Both the position numbers and the translations under genes were made by a program. The notes below the pieces were generated by a model. It did no database searches, was not told the DNA's origin, and saw only the letters and a program-made list of their open reading frames with translations. From Arthrobacter sp. E3 (lineage in GTDB: Bacteria; Actinomycetota; Actinomycetes; Actinomycetales; Micrococcaceae): a stretch of DNA of 64,000 nucleotides. Where the stretch lies: the NCBI RefSeq assembly GCF_017353415.1, contig NZ_JAFMPX010000013.1, forward strand, positions 1 through 64,000. The letters are read 5' to 3'. Positions 1-9,785 of this stretch are shown piece after piece. Positions within the stretch are counted from its first letter, which is position 1. Each line of letters begins with the position of its first letter.

Positions 1-309
1 CGCCTGCCCCACCCGAGACAAATGCTCCAAGTCCTGCGCCCACCGCACACACTCCCGATCAGACAAAACCCCCACATCAACACCAAAAGGCAACCCACCA
101 CCACTGCTCTCGCCACCACCAGAATCCCGGACCGTACCAACACCGGCACCCGCGCTGCCAGTGCCACCGGCAGTGGAACCGGCACCAGCACTGGCAGAAG
201 AACGCACTAACGCCGCAGCAAGATTCAAGAGCTGGTGAACATGCCCACCAACCCGCAAATCCCCTGAATCGGAGGCCGAAAGTCCCGGCCTCCCTGCCGT
301 TTCATCCAT
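1..309 (-). CDS. DUF222/HNH endonuclease-like protein (13E12 repeat family), 5' part only
   Basis: An open frame runs from an ATG at 309 off the left window edge, giving the first 103 residues. They start MDETAGRP, pass through a Ser/Gly/Ala-rich low-complexity stretch (about residues 38-70), and reach a more ordered segment with DRECVRWAQDLEHLSRV that resembles the start of the DUF222 domain found upstream of an HNH motif in actinobacterial 13E12-type proteins. These families are multicopy in Arthrobacter and their function is not settled; nuclease activity is inferred from the HNH domain, which would lie outside the window. No good Shine-Dalgarno (SD) sequence precedes the ATG. The gene is divergent from ktrB. 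Confidence 0.6.
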   Translation of the reverse strand, partial: MDETAGRPGLSASDSGDLRVGGHVHQLLNLAAALVRSSASAGAGSTAGGTGSAGAGVGTVRDSGGGESSGGGLPFGVDVGVLSDRECVRWAQDLEHLSRVGQA

Positions 310-519
310 ACATATATTCTATAAGAAGCCACTGACATCCACCCCCAAAAGAACCCCCAATGTGGATACCACCACCCACCACCCCACCCTGTGCAGGAAC
401 TAGATCTACTCAATACACGTTCCACTCCGTTCGCACACGGTTCCAGCACTTTCGCCAAGGAAGGCGCACTTTCACTGTCGATGGATAGATTTCCGCAAAC
501 GGCGCTTATTCTATGAGTT

Positions 520-1887
520 ATGCAAGTCGCAGCAAGAAGACTCAAGGCCATCGCACGTGCGGTGGTTCCCCGCCATCCAGCACAAGCAATTGCCGCTGGA
601 TTCGGTATGGCCATTCTTGTCGGAACACTTGTTCTCATGCTGCCCATCGCCAAGTCTGGGTCCGACGGGGCCAGTGTTTTGGAAGCCCTCTTCACGGCCA
701 CCTCCGCCGTGTGTGTCACAGGACTGTCGGTGGTGGATACAGCCCAGTATTGGACACCTTTCGGCCAGGCCACGATCTTGGTTCTCATCCAGGTAGGCGG
801 CTTCGGCATCATGTCGTTCGCTTCATTGCTTGGGGTGCTGATGGCCCGGCGTTTGGGACTCAGATCCCGTATTCAAGCCGCGGCGGAAACCAAGAGCGCC
901 GGGTTCGGTGATGTTCGATCCGTGCTGTTTGGAATTCTTCGCATCACCATCGGCATCGAATTAGTTGTTGCAGTCATTTTGGCCCTGCGATTTGGCATCG
1001 GCTACGGATACTCACCCATCCACGCAATCTGGTTGGGCCTATTTCACTCCGTGTCGGCCTTCAACAATGCCGGATTCGCACTCTTCAGCGACAACCTCAT
1101 GAGCTTCGTCGGAGACCCTTGGATTTGCCTGCCAATCGCATTTGCCATCATCATCGGTGGGCTGGGATTCCCAGTGCTCTTCGAACTGGGACGCCGCTAC
1201 CGCAGGCCCCTGCACTGGAGCATGAACACCAAACTGGTACTCAGTGGCACAGGGACCCTTCTAGTCCTGGGTACTCTATTTATCAGCACGCTGGAATGGA
1301 ACAACCCCAGAACCCTCGGCACCTTGTCCACGGCGAATAGGATCCTTGCGGGGTTCTTCCAATCAGTGATGACCCGCACGGCTGGCTTCAACTCACTGGA
1401 TCTAAGCCAGATGCACCCAGCCACTTGGCTGGGCATGGACATCCTCATGTTCATTGGTGGCGGTCCCGCAGGTACTGCGGGGGGCCTCAAAATCACCACC
1501 TTCGCCGTGCTGTTCTTTATCCTCCTCACCGAGATTCAAGGCGGGACAGCAGTGAATATATTCGGCAAACGGCTCTCCCGTTCCGTGCACCGCCAAGCCA
1601 TCACCATCGTTCTGCTCGCCGTCGCACTGGTCATTGGTTCCACCATGGCCCTGATGCTGATGACGGACATCGGCTTTGATCGGCTCTTTTTCGAAACTGT
1701 CTCGGCTTTCGCCACCGTCGGACTATCCACAGGGATTACTGCCTCCCTCCCACCCGCCGGGCAACTCTTGCTCATTTTCCTGATGTTCATCGGCCGTCTC
1801 GGTCCTGTGACCCTGGCATCAGCCTTGGCACTACGATCCCGTCCCCTGCTCTACGAATTTCCGAAAGAGAGGCCACTCATTGGCTAG
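520..1887 (+). CDS. ktrB: TrkH/KtrB-family potassium uptake membrane subunit
   Basis: A 455-aa polytopic membrane protein of the SKT superfamily that forms the ion-conducting part of a K+ uptake system. All four selectivity-filter P-loops are visible: TSAVCVTGL (about residues 61-69), FNNAGF (181-186), TRTAGF (285-290) and ATVGLSTG (398-405), each centred on the conserved Gly. The length is that of KtrB rather than the longer TrkH proteins. The next gene, a ring-forming RCK subunit, overlaps by 8 bp, so the two are probably translated together. The ATG at 520 has no clear SD; an in-frame GTG about 42 bp downstream is an alternative start. Confidence 0.93.
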   Translation: MQVAARRLKAIARAVVPRHPAQAIAAGFGMAILVGTLVLMLPIAKSGSDGASVLEALFTATSAVCVTGLSVVDTAQYWTPFGQATILVLIQVGGFGIMSFASLLGVLMARRLGLRSRIQAAAETKSAGFGDVRSVLFGILRITIGIELVVAVILALRFGIGYGYSPIHAIWLGLFHSVSAFNNAGFALFSDNLMSFVGDPWICLPIAFAIIIGGLGFPVLFELGRRYRRPLHWSMNTKLVLSGTGTLLVLGTLFISTLEWNNPRTLGTLSTANRILAGFFQSVMTRTAGFNSLDLSQMHPATWLGMDILMFIGGGPAGTAGGLKITTFAVLFFILLTEIQGGTAVNIFGKRLSRSVHRQAITIVLLAVALVIGSTMALMLMTDIGFDRLFFETVSAFATVGLSTGITASLPPAGQLLLIFLMFIGRLGPVTLASALALRSRPLLYEFPKERPLIG

Positions 1888-2578
1888 ATATCCACTTTTC
1901 CCACACAAGTCGATGGAGCGAATCGCGGAAGCAAACTCCGTCGTTGTCATCGGGCTGGGCCGGTTCGGGGGCGCACTGGCATTGGAACTGGCAGCAGCCG
2001 GGACTGAAGTTCTGGGCATTGACATGAACGAGGACGTCGTCCAGTCCTTCAACGGCCGGCTGACCCACGTCGTTCGGGCAGATTCCACGAAGGAAGAAGC
2101 CCTGCGCCAACTTTCAGTGCACGAGTTCGAACGTGCGGTCGTCGGCATCGGTAGCGACCTTGAAGCAAGCATCCTCACCACCTCATCCCTGCTCCGATTC
2201 AAGAAACCCACCATCTGGGCCAAGGCGGTCAGTGCCGCCCATGGCCAGATCCTTGAACAGCTCGGCGTGGAACATGTTGTCCGTCCAGAAGAGGACATGG
2301 GACGCAGGGTTGCCCACTTGGTTCGCGGCGCCATGCTGGACTATATCGAGTTCGAAGACGGCTTTGCCATGGTAAAGACACGCCCGCCCAAGGAGGCGCT
2401 GAACAAACCTCTGGGCATGACAGGGATAAGGGCCAAGCACCACATCACCGTGGTTGCAGTGAAACGCAGAAACAGTGAGTGGGACTACACCACCCCCCAA
2501 ACCGTGCTCAATGAGGATGACGAAATCATCGTCGCCGGCGCAACGTTGGCCGCCGAAAGATTTGCCGCACTTATCTAA
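1880..2578 (+). CDS. ktrA: KtrA/TrkA-family regulatory RCK subunit of K+ uptake
   Basis: A 232-aa cytoplasmic protein with an N-terminal Rossmann nucleotide-binding RCK_N domain (VVVIGLGRFG at residues 21-30, acidic end of strand 2 in LGIDMNED) and a C-terminal RCK_C domain ending in DDEIIVAGA. In Ktr systems an RCK ring binds ATP/ADP and gates KtrB; this role is inferred from the family and the overlapping partner gene. The start is TTG at 1880, inside ktrB, preceded by an AGAGAGG SD at about 7 nt; the later ATG at 1913 has no SD. It ends opposite nrdF with a shared terminator between. Confidence 0.92.
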   Translation: MARYPLFPHKSMERIAEANSVVVIGLGRFGGALALELAAAGTEVLGIDMNEDVVQSFNGRLTHVVRADSTKEEALRQLSVHEFERAVVGIGSDLEASILTTSSLLRFKKPTIWAKAVSAAHGQILEQLGVEHVVRPEEDMGRRVAHLVRGAMLDYIEFEDGFAMVKTRPPKEALNKPLGMTGIRAKHHITVVAVKRRNSEWDYTTPQTVLNEDDEIIVAGATLAAERFAALI

Positions 2579-2656
2579 ACGGCCATATCTGGTCGGCGCC
2601 CACCAGCCCGAGCCGTGCATGAAGCAGCTGTGCAGGAAACAAGCCGTGCAGGATAC

Positions 2657-2708
2657 AAAAAATGCGCGCAACCGCAGCCCCAAAAAGGGCCGGGTTACGC
2701 GCATTTTA
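2657..2708. terminator. Bidirectional terminator between ktrA and nrdF
   Basis: Arms 2659-2673 and 2693-2707 form a 15-bp stem with one G-U-type position (AAAATGCGCG core). On the minus strand the stem is followed by a run of six T, so it fits the end of nrdF; on the plus strand there is a TTTT run for ktrA. Confidence 0.8.
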
Positions 2709-2716
2709 CGCAAGAA

Positions 2717-3793
<1,077 letters not shown>

Positions 3794-3803
3794 TTATGCG
3801 GCA

Positions 3804-5975
3804 CTACAGCATGCAGGAAACACAATTTTCCACTTCGGTCCCTTCCAGCGCGAGCTGGCGGAGACGGATGTAGTAGATGGTCTTGATGCCCTTGCGCCAG
3901 GCGTAGATCTGCGCCTTGTTGATGTCACGCGTGGTGGCGGTGTCCTTGAAGAACAGTGTCAGGGACAGGCCCTGGTCCACGTGCTGGGTCGCAGCAGCGT
4001 AGGTGTCGATGATCTTCTCAAAGCCGATCTCGTACGCGTCCTTGTAGTATTCAAGGTTGTCGTTCGTCAGGTACGGGGCCGGGTAGTACACGCGGCCCAG
4101 CTTGCCTTCCTTGCGGATTTCAATCCGCGAGGCCACCGGGTGGATGGAGGACGTGGAGTTATTGATGTAGCTGATGGAGCCCGTCGGCGGGACTGCCTGC
4201 AGGTTCTGGTTGTAGATGCCGTGCTCCATGACGGAAGCCTTCAGCTCGCGCCAGTCATCCTGCGTGGGGATGTGGACGCCTTCAAACATCTCGGCAACCT
4301 TCTGCGTCTGCGGCAGCCATTCACCGTCCGTGTACTTGTCAAAGAATGCACCGGAGGCGTAGGTGGACTTATCAAAGCCGGCAAACGTGGAGCCGGTTTC
4401 AATGGCCAGCATGTTCGACGCCCGGATGCAGTGGTACACCACGGTGTAGAAGTAGATGTTGGTGAAGTCCAGGCCCTCTTCCGAGCCGTAGTGGACCCGC
4501 TCACGGGCCAGGTAGCCGTGCAGGTTCATCTGGCCCAGACCAATGGCGTGCGACTGGTCGTTGCCCTTGGCGATGGACGGCACGCTGGTGATGTTGGACA
4601 TGTCCGACACAGCAGAGAGTGTGCGGATGGCCGTTTCGATGGTGCTGCCGAAGTCCGGTGAATCCATGGCCTTGGCAATGTTCAGCGAGCCCAGGTTGCA
4701 GGAGATGTCCTTGCCGGTCTCAGCGTAGGAGAGGTCGTCGTTGTAGCTGGTGGGCGCGGAAACCTGGAGGATTTCCGAGCACAGGTTGCTCATGATGATC
4801 TTGCCGTCGATCGGATTCGCGCGGTTCACCGTGTCTTCAAACATGATGTACGGGTAGCCGGACTCGAACTGGATCTCAGCGAGGGTCTGGAAGAACTCGC
4901 GGGCCTTGATCTTCGTCTTCTTGATGCGGGCGTCGTCCACCATTTCGTAGTACTTCTCGGTGACCGAAATGTCGGAGAACGGCATGCCATACACTTTTTC
5001 GACGTCGTACGGGGAGAACAGGTACATGTCCTCGTCGCGCTTGGCCAGCTCGAAGGTGATGTCGGGGATGACCACGCCGAGCGACAAGGTCTTGATGCGC
5101 ACCTTCTCGTCGGCGTTCTCCCGCTTGGTGTCCAGGAAGCGGTTGATGTCGGGGTGGTGGGCGTGCAGGTACACCGCTCCTGCACCCTGGCGGGCACCGA
5201 GCTGGTTGGCGTAGGAGAAGCTGTCTTCAAGAAGCTTCATCACGGGGATGACGCCGGAGGACTGGTTCTCGATCTGCTTGATGGGCGCGCCCACTTCACG
5301 GATGTTCGTCAACGCGAACGCCACGCCGCCGCCGCGCTTGGAGAGCTGCAGTGCGGAGTTGATGGAGCGGCCAATGGACTCCATGTTGTCTTCGATGCGC
5401 AGCAGGAAGCAGGAGACAAGCTCTCCGCGCTGTGCCTTGCCGGCGTTCAGGAACGTGGGGGTGGCCGGCTGGAAACGGCCTTCGATGATCTCGTCGACGA
5501 TCTTGGTGGCGAGTTCCTCGTTGCCGCGGGCCAGGTGCAGGGCAACCATGCACACGCGGTCTTCGTAGCGCTCAAGGAAGCGGTTGCCGTCAAACGTCTT
5601 CAGTGTGTAGGACGTGTAGAACTTGAAGGCGCCCAGGAAGGTTTCGAAGCGGAACTTCTTCTTGTAGGCATGCTGGTACAGCTCACGGATGAAGTTCATC
5701 GTGTACTGGTCAAGCGTCTCGCGCTCGTAGTATTCGTTCTTCACCAGGTAGTCCAGCTTTTCTTCCAGGTCGTGGAAGAACACGGTGTTGTTGTTCACGT
5801 GTTGCAGGAAGTACTGGCGGGCGGCCGCCTTGTCGGCGTCGAATTGGATTTCACCCTTGGAGTTGTACAGGTTGAGCATGGCGTTGAGCTCGTGATAGCC
5901 GAGCTCCTGCCATGCCGCAGGCATGTCCTTGGACGCCTTCACTGTTGAGTCGTGTTCTGAGACAATCGTGTCCAA
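3804..5975 (-). CDS. nrdE: Class Ib ribonucleotide reductase large (R1E) subunit
   Basis: The catalytic subunit of the class Ib reductase, 723 aa from the TTG at 5975 or 706 aa from the ATG at 5924. Visible landmarks are ATPTFLNAG followed by the substrate-reducing Cys in LVSCFLL, the Asn-x-Cys-x-Glu radical site in NLCSEILQ, the [16 protein letters not shown] block, and the C-terminal redox pair CVSCML that NrdH reduces. The TTG start overlaps the end of nrdI by 37 bp; the ATG at 5924 lies 14 nt after the nrdI stop with AAGG upstream and gives a common family length, so it is a serious alternative. There is no N-terminal ATP-cone, as expected for class Ib. Confidence 0.95.
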   Translation of the reverse strand: MDTIVSEHDSTVKASKDMPAAWQELGYHELNAMLNLYNSKGEIQFDADKAAARQYFLQHVNNNTVFFHDLEEKLDYLVKNEYYERETLDQYTMNFIRELYQHAYKKKFRFETFLGAFKFYTSYTLKTFDGNRFLERYEDRVCMVALHLARGNEELATKIVDEIIEGRFQPATPTFLNAGKAQRGELVSCFLLRIEDNMESIGRSINSALQLSKRGGGVAFALTNIREVGAPIKQIENQSSGVIPVMKLLEDSFSYANQLGARQGAGAVYLHAHHPDINRFLDTKRENADEKVRIKTLSLGVVIPDITFELAKRDEDMYLFSPYDVEKVYGMPFSDISVTEKYYEMVDDARIKKTKIKAREFFQTLAEIQFESGYPYIMFEDTVNRANPIDGKIIMSNLCSEILQVSAPTSYNDDLSYAETGKDISCNLGSLNIAKAMDSPDFGSTIETAIRTLSAVSDMSNITSVPSIAKGNDQSHAIGLGQMNLHGYLARERVHYGSEEGLDFTNIYFYTVVYHCIRASNMLAIETGSTFAGFDKSTYASGAFFDKYTDGEWLPQTQKVAEMFEGVHIPTQDDWRELKASVMEHGIYNQNLQAVPPTGSISYINNSTSSIHPVASRIEIRKEGKLGRVYYPAPYLTNDNLEYYKDAYEIGFEKIIDTYAAATQHVDQGLSLTLFFKDTATTRDINKAQIYAWRKGIKTIYYIRLRQLALEGTEVENCVSCML

Positions 5976-6415
5976 AATTCTTCCAATCCTTCGCGAACCC
6001 TGTCCACGTCTTCCGACGTGCCCATCAGTTCAAAACGGTATAGATGCTGTACATTGCATTTCTCGGCGACGATGTCCCCGGCAAGGCAATAGGTGGTTCC
6101 AAAATTCGTGTTCCCGGCGCCAATGACGCCACGGATCAGTTGCCGATTTTCGGGTATATTCAGGAATTTGATGACCTGTTTTGGTACCGCCCCGCGTCTT
6201 GTTTCCCCGCCATAGGTGGGGAGGAGCAAAACAAAGGGCTCTTGCGCCAAGAGCGTGTCCTCATAGGTGTAAAGCGGGATCCTCGCGGCGTCAACACCCA
6301 ACTTCACCACGAACCTGTGGGTGTTATCTGATGCTGAAGAAAAGTAGATCAACGGGCTGCTGGTTTTTCGAGAGACTATCCGACCAACAGCAGCTTCGGC
6401 TGTAATGGCTGACAT
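5939..6415 (-). CDS. nrdI: NrdI flavodoxin-like activator of class Ib RNR
   Basis: A 158-aa FMN-binding flavodoxin-like protein. In characterised class Ib systems NrdI supplies the oxidant that assembles the dimanganese-tyrosyl cofactor of NrdF. The phosphate-binding loop [14 protein letters not shown] and the later LLPTYGG and [10 protein letters not shown] blocks are typical. The start at 6415 (MSAITAEA) is chosen over an upstream in-frame start because GGAAAG precedes it at about 8 nt. It lies between nrdH and nrdE in the standard order. Confidence 0.94.
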   Translation of the reverse strand: MSAITAEAAVGRIVSRKTSSPLIYFSSASDNTHRFVVKLGVDAARIPLYTYEDTLLAQEPFVLLLPTYGGETRRGAVPKQVIKFLNIPENRQLIRGVIGAGNTNFGTTYCLAGDIVAEKCNVQHLYRFELMGTSEDVDRVREGLEEFWTRLSQNTTQQ

Positions 6416-6447
6416 GGCCAACGCTTTCCAACTACTTGCTTGCGGTT

Positions 6448-6479
6448 GTGGGGCCAACCCTTTGACCGGTCAGCCCCAC
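6448..6479 (-). other. Intercistronic inverted repeat between nrdH and nrdI
   Basis: Arms GTGGGGC (6448-6454) and GCCCCAC (6473-6479) are exact complements around an 18-nt loop. There is no T-run, so this is more likely an mRNA-processing or stability element than a full terminator. Confidence 0.35.
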
Positions 6480-6545
6480 CTGTGTGCACTGGGCACTTGA
6501 AATTTTGATGATTGGCCCTCAGAAACAGGACCCGAGTGAGGGTAG

Positions 6546-6800
6546 TTACGCCACGCTGACGGCAGCATCCTCCGTGGCTGCGGCCAAAGCTGCAATCTTG
6601 TCCGGGCGGAAACCTGACCAGTGATCGGCGTCCGTGATCACAACGGGTGCCTGCTGGTATCCCAGGCTGAGTACATGCTCCAGGGCGGCCGGGTCGGTGG
6701 AGATGTCCACGCTCTGGTAAGTGATGCCCTTCTTGTCCAACGCACGGTATGTGGCATTGCACTGGACGCATGCAGGTTTGGTGTAAACCGTGACGTTCAT
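6546..6800 (-). CDS. nrdH: NrdH glutaredoxin-like electron donor for class Ib RNR
   Basis: An 84-aa redoxin starting MNVTVYTKPACVQC, with the CxxC motif (CVQC) near residue 11 and the cis-Pro and substrate-binding segment QQAPVVITDADHWSGFRP that marks NrdH. It passes electrons, usually from thioredoxin reductase, to the C-terminal cysteines of NrdE. The ATG at 6800 is preceded by AAGGGGA, which rules out the longer upstream in-frame start. It is the first gene of the operon and lies directly downstream of the paired NrdR boxes. Confidence 0.95.
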   Translation of the reverse strand: MNVTVYTKPACVQCNATYRALDKKGITYQSVDISTDPAALEHVLSLGYQQAPVVITDADHWSGFRPDKIAALAAATEDAAVSVA

Positions 6801-6948
6801 GATCAAGTTCCCCTTATTTCTATGGCTAACTGTGGCGGCCTTTGACGGCCTACTCGCTGTCGGTGGGACCAACGGTAATTGCCACGGTCTCGCCAGCTTC
6901 TCGAGCTGTTCCAGCGGATTCCTTGGAACCGCTTGAATTCTGTATTAG

Positions 6949-6996
6949 ATACTACATGTAGTGCAGACACTCGAGGTTGACCCCTACATGATGTAT
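6949..6996 (-). promoter_or_regulatory. Tandem NrdR boxes upstream of nrdHIEF
   Basis: Box 1 (6949-6964) contains CTACATGTAG and matches the NrdR consensus acaCwAtATaTwGtgt at all the strongly conserved positions. Box 2 (6981-6996) contains CTACATGATG with one deviation. The boxes are 32 bp apart start to start, about three helical turns, the spacing needed for cooperative binding of this ATP/dATP-sensing repressor. The nrdR gene itself is not in the window. I could not assign a convincing -10/-35 pair here. Confidence 0.75.
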
Positions 6997-7306
6997 TACA
7001 AGTATGTCATTTTATGCACCGTCCGTCCACAGGTTGGGGGATTTAAAAGCCCTAGAAATCAAGGAAGATGCTGTCTTTTCCACAGCTTGTGGAGTACTTC
7101 ATCACAAAAATTGGGACGGCGTGTCGGCGCACGTCGGCGTGTCGGAGCCGGTGTCGGAGCCGGTGCCGCAACAGGTGCCGGAACAGTCCGGGGAAGGAGC
7201 CAACCGCGGCGCACGCAACACTCACGCAACACTTATGCAACAGCGCATACGCGAGTGCCGTCTATGCTTGCAGGGAGTTGGCCGGAGGCCAGAAAATGAG
7301 GTTCCC
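6997..7306. other. Intergenic region between NrdR boxes and the LysR gene
   Basis: The LysR reading frame is open upstream to 7004, but the extra 101 residues have no family similarity and are Pro/Glu/Val-rich, so I treat the stretch as untranslated. It holds a short GC-rich direct repeat (GTGTCGGAGCCG at 7139-7150 and 7151-7162). No clear promoter was recognised. Confidence 0.5.
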
Positions 7307-8239
7307 GTGATCAATCCCGTCCATCTTCAGACCTTGCTGGAGGTTGTCCGCCGCGGCTCCTTCGCTGCCGCCGCCGCCTCATTGGGGTACACGGCGTCGG
7401 CCGTTTCACAGCAGATGTCCACCCTTGAACGCGATGCCGGGGTGACCTTGTTCCGGCGTTCTGCCCGCAGCGTGCAGCCCACGGAAGCCGCGCTGGTCAT
7501 GTCGCGGCATGCGGCCAAGGTGCTCACCGACATTGACGCTCTCTTGGCAGCCAGCGCAAGGAGTGACGACGGCGACAGCCAGGAGTTGCGTTTGGGAATT
7601 TTCCCTTCGCTGGCCACCTATGTGTTGCCACGGTTGCTGAGCAGCCCCGAGTGGCCCGCCTTGGGAATCAACGTGCACGTTTCCGTGGGTGAACCGCAGC
7701 AGACCATTGGTGATTTGCGCAGCGGTGGGGCACTGGATGTGGCGCTCGTGTACCAAGTGGGGCAATCCGGGCTCGCTTGGCCGCACAGTTTGAACCGGCA
7801 GTGGATTGGTGATGACAACTTCAGGGTGGTGCTGCCACGGTCTTGGGGCATCCGTCCCGGCTCGGTCATGGCCGCCAACCAGCTTTCGGACATGCCGTGG
7901 ATCATGCACCATCCGGGGACCAGCGACGCGTCCGTCATTGAACGGCTGTTTGCCAGCTGCAACCTGCATCCGCGCGTGGCGGTCTACAGCGATGACTTCA
8001 ACGCAACCCTGCAGCTGGCCGGCGTCGGGCGGGGTGCGGCATTGGTCCCTGAGCTGGCGCTGCGCAACAAACCAGACAACGTGGTGGTCTTGGACGTGCC
8101 GGAAATCCGGCTGGCCAGGAATATCTTTGCACTGCTCATCAACGACGCCCGGACGGCACGCGTCGAAGTGTTTGTGGATAAGCTGGCCAGCATTTTGCAG
8201 GACGTGACGGGCACCAGTTCCGTGGACCCCCGGCCCTAG
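7307..8239 (+). CDS. LysR-family transcriptional regulator
   Basis: A 310-aa LTTR from a GTG at 7307: N-terminal winged helix (HLQTLLEVVRRGSFAAAAASLG, then ASAVSQQMSTLE recognition helix, about residues 4-60) and a LysR substrate-binding domain (about residues 85-300). The longer open frame would give an unusual 100-residue N-terminal extension and is rejected. The 3' end overlaps the last 4 bp of the convergent aldehyde dehydrogenase gene. It is divergent from nrdHIEF, but NrdR boxes suffice to explain nrd control, so its target is unknown; the neighbouring ALDH is the obvious guess. Confidence 0.85.
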   Translation: MINPVHLQTLLEVVRRGSFAAAAASLGYTASAVSQQMSTLERDAGVTLFRRSARSVQPTEAALVMSRHAAKVLTDIDALLAASARSDDGDSQELRLGIFPSLATYVLPRLLSSPEWPALGINVHVSVGEPQQTIGDLRSGGALDVALVYQVGQSGLAWPHSLNRQWIGDDNFRVVLPRSWGIRPGSVMAANQLSDMPWIMHHPGTSDASVIERLFASCNLHPRVAVYSDDFNATLQLAGVGRGAALVPELALRNKPDNVVVLDVPEIRLARNIFALLINDARTARVEVFVDKLASILQDVTGTSSVDPRP

Positions 8240-9648
8240 TTTTTGCTGTGCGGTTTGGACGGCGCCACAAGACGTTTGATGAGTTGCTTCTTCAGCACCC
8301 CGAACGGAGGGTAGATCAAGGCGAGTGTATCGGGGGCCAGTGACTTTTCCAGCACCGCCTTGTGGTGGGAGAAGGTTTCAATCGAATGGTGCCCGTGGTA
8401 ACTGCCCATGCCGCTCTCCCCCACTCCGCCGAAGGGCAGCCCCGGTACGGAGAGGTGGGCCACGGGAACCCCGAAGTTCAACGCGCCCGACGACGTCTGT
8501 TCCGTGAACTGCGTCCGCACGGCCCTGTCTTCGCTGAAGACATACAGCGAGAGCGGCTTGTCCCGTGCGTTGATGAAGGTGATGGCCTCCGCCAGCGAAC
8601 CAATCGTGACCAGAGGAAGGACTGGACCAAAAATCTCGCTGTCCATGAGCTGCGCCTGCGCATCCACGTGCAGCACTGTGGGTTCAATGTAGCGCGTGGC
8701 AGCGTCCGTGCTCCCTCCGCTGACAAGAACGGAACCGGTTCCCTCAGCCAGGTCCCCCGCCAACATGCCTGCAATACGGGCAAAGGCGTCATCGTGGATG
8801 ATCCGTCCGTAGGCCACGCTGTGCGCCGGATCTAGACCGTACAATTCTGCAATCGCGTGCGGCAGTTCCGCCGCCAGGGCAGCCAGGGCGTGGGAGGTCC
8901 CGAGAACGTAGTCCGGAGCCACGCAGGTCTGCCCGGCATTCATGAACTTGCCCCAGGCGATCCTGCGTGCAGCGGCGGCCATGTTCACTGTTTCATCAAT
9001 GTAGACGGGCGACTTGCCGCCCAGTTCCAGCGTCACTGGTGTCAGCTGCTGGGCGGCGGCAGTCATCACAATGCGCCCCACCCGAGCATTTCCGGTGTAG
9101 AAGATGTGGTCAAAGCGCTGTTCCAGCAGCTCGGTGGTTTCCGGTACGCCGCCTTCAACGATGCTCAGGGCGCCGGCCAAATATTCGGGCACCCAATGCG
9201 CCAGCGCCGCGGAACTGGCGGGGGCTATTTCACTGGGCTTGGCCACCACGGTGTTGCCTGCTGCCAGCGCCCCGATGACCGGGGCCAGGAGCAGTTGGAT
9301 GGGGTAATTCCAGGGTGCAATGACCAGCACCACGCCCAAGGGTTCAAGGATGGTGGAGGCCTTGGCTGGCTGCAGGGCCACCGGCACCGCTGCCCTGCGC
9401 GGTGCGAGCCATCCTTCCAGATGCTTGATGACGTGGCTTATCTCGCTGGTCAGGAACCCGATCTCGGTCAGCCAGGATTCTGTCGGGTGCTTGCCCAAAT
9501 CTGCTGCGAGGGCATCGGCAAAGTCATCCCCGTGCTCCCGCAGCATGCGGTTCATGGCCGTTAGTTGTTGAATCCGCCAGGCGTGGGGCCTGGTGATTCC
9601 ACTATTGAAGGCGGTCCGTGCTGCTGCCACTGTCGTTTCTACGCTCAT
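8236..9648 (-). CDS. Aldehyde dehydrogenase, ALDH3-like (AlkH type)
   Basis: A 470-aa NAD(P)+-dependent aldehyde dehydrogenase oxidising an aldehyde to the acid. Markers are the cofactor-site motif APWNYPIQL, the catalytic Glu in LELGGKSP, and the nucleophilic Cys in NAGQTCVAPDY. The short length, the missing N-terminal extension and the C-terminal tail with a hydrophobic segment followed by basic residues (KKQLIKRL) resemble the ALDH3 family, whose members often act on fatty or aromatic aldehydes. The substrate is not deducible. It is convergent with, and overlaps by 4 bp, the LysR gene. Confidence 0.9.
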   Translation of the reverse strand: MSVETTVAAARTAFNSGITRPHAWRIQQLTAMNRMLREHGDDFADALAADLGKHPTESWLTEIGFLTSEISHVIKHLEGWLAPRRAAVPVALQPAKASTILEPLGVVLVIAPWNYPIQLLLAPVIGALAAGNTVVAKPSEIAPASSAALAHWVPEYLAGALSIVEGGVPETTELLEQRFDHIFYTGNARVGRIVMTAAAQQLTPVTLELGGKSPVYIDETVNMAAAARRIAWGKFMNAGQTCVAPDYVLGTSHALAALAAELPHAIAELYGLDPAHSVAYGRIIHDDAFARIAGMLAGDLAEGTGSVLVSGGSTDAATRYIEPTVLHVDAQAQLMDSEIFGPVLPLVTIGSLAEAITFINARDKPLSLYVFSEDRAVRTQFTEQTSSGALNFGVPVAHLSVPGLPFGGVGESGMGSYHGHHSIETFSHHKAVLEKSLAPDTLALIYPPFGVLKKQLIKRLVAPSKPHSKN

Positions 9649-9711
9649 GTCTTCAATCTAGCCCGGACGTCAACCTGCCACCCAAGTTAAACACCTGAGT
9701 TAAACGCCAAC

Positions 9712-9749
9712 GGCGTTCCCGTCCCCCGAGTTGCAGAGACGGAAACGCC
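9712..9749 (-). terminator. Hairpin downstream of metE
   Basis: Arms 9712-9723 and 9738-9749 (GGCGTTCCCGTC with GACGGAAACGCC) pair over 12 positions with one G-U. It lies 36 bp past the metE stop. The T-run is poor, so factor-independent termination may be weak. Confidence 0.5.
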
Positions 9750-9785
9750 TAGGCGTCAACGCATACTTGCTAAAGCTGAAAACAC

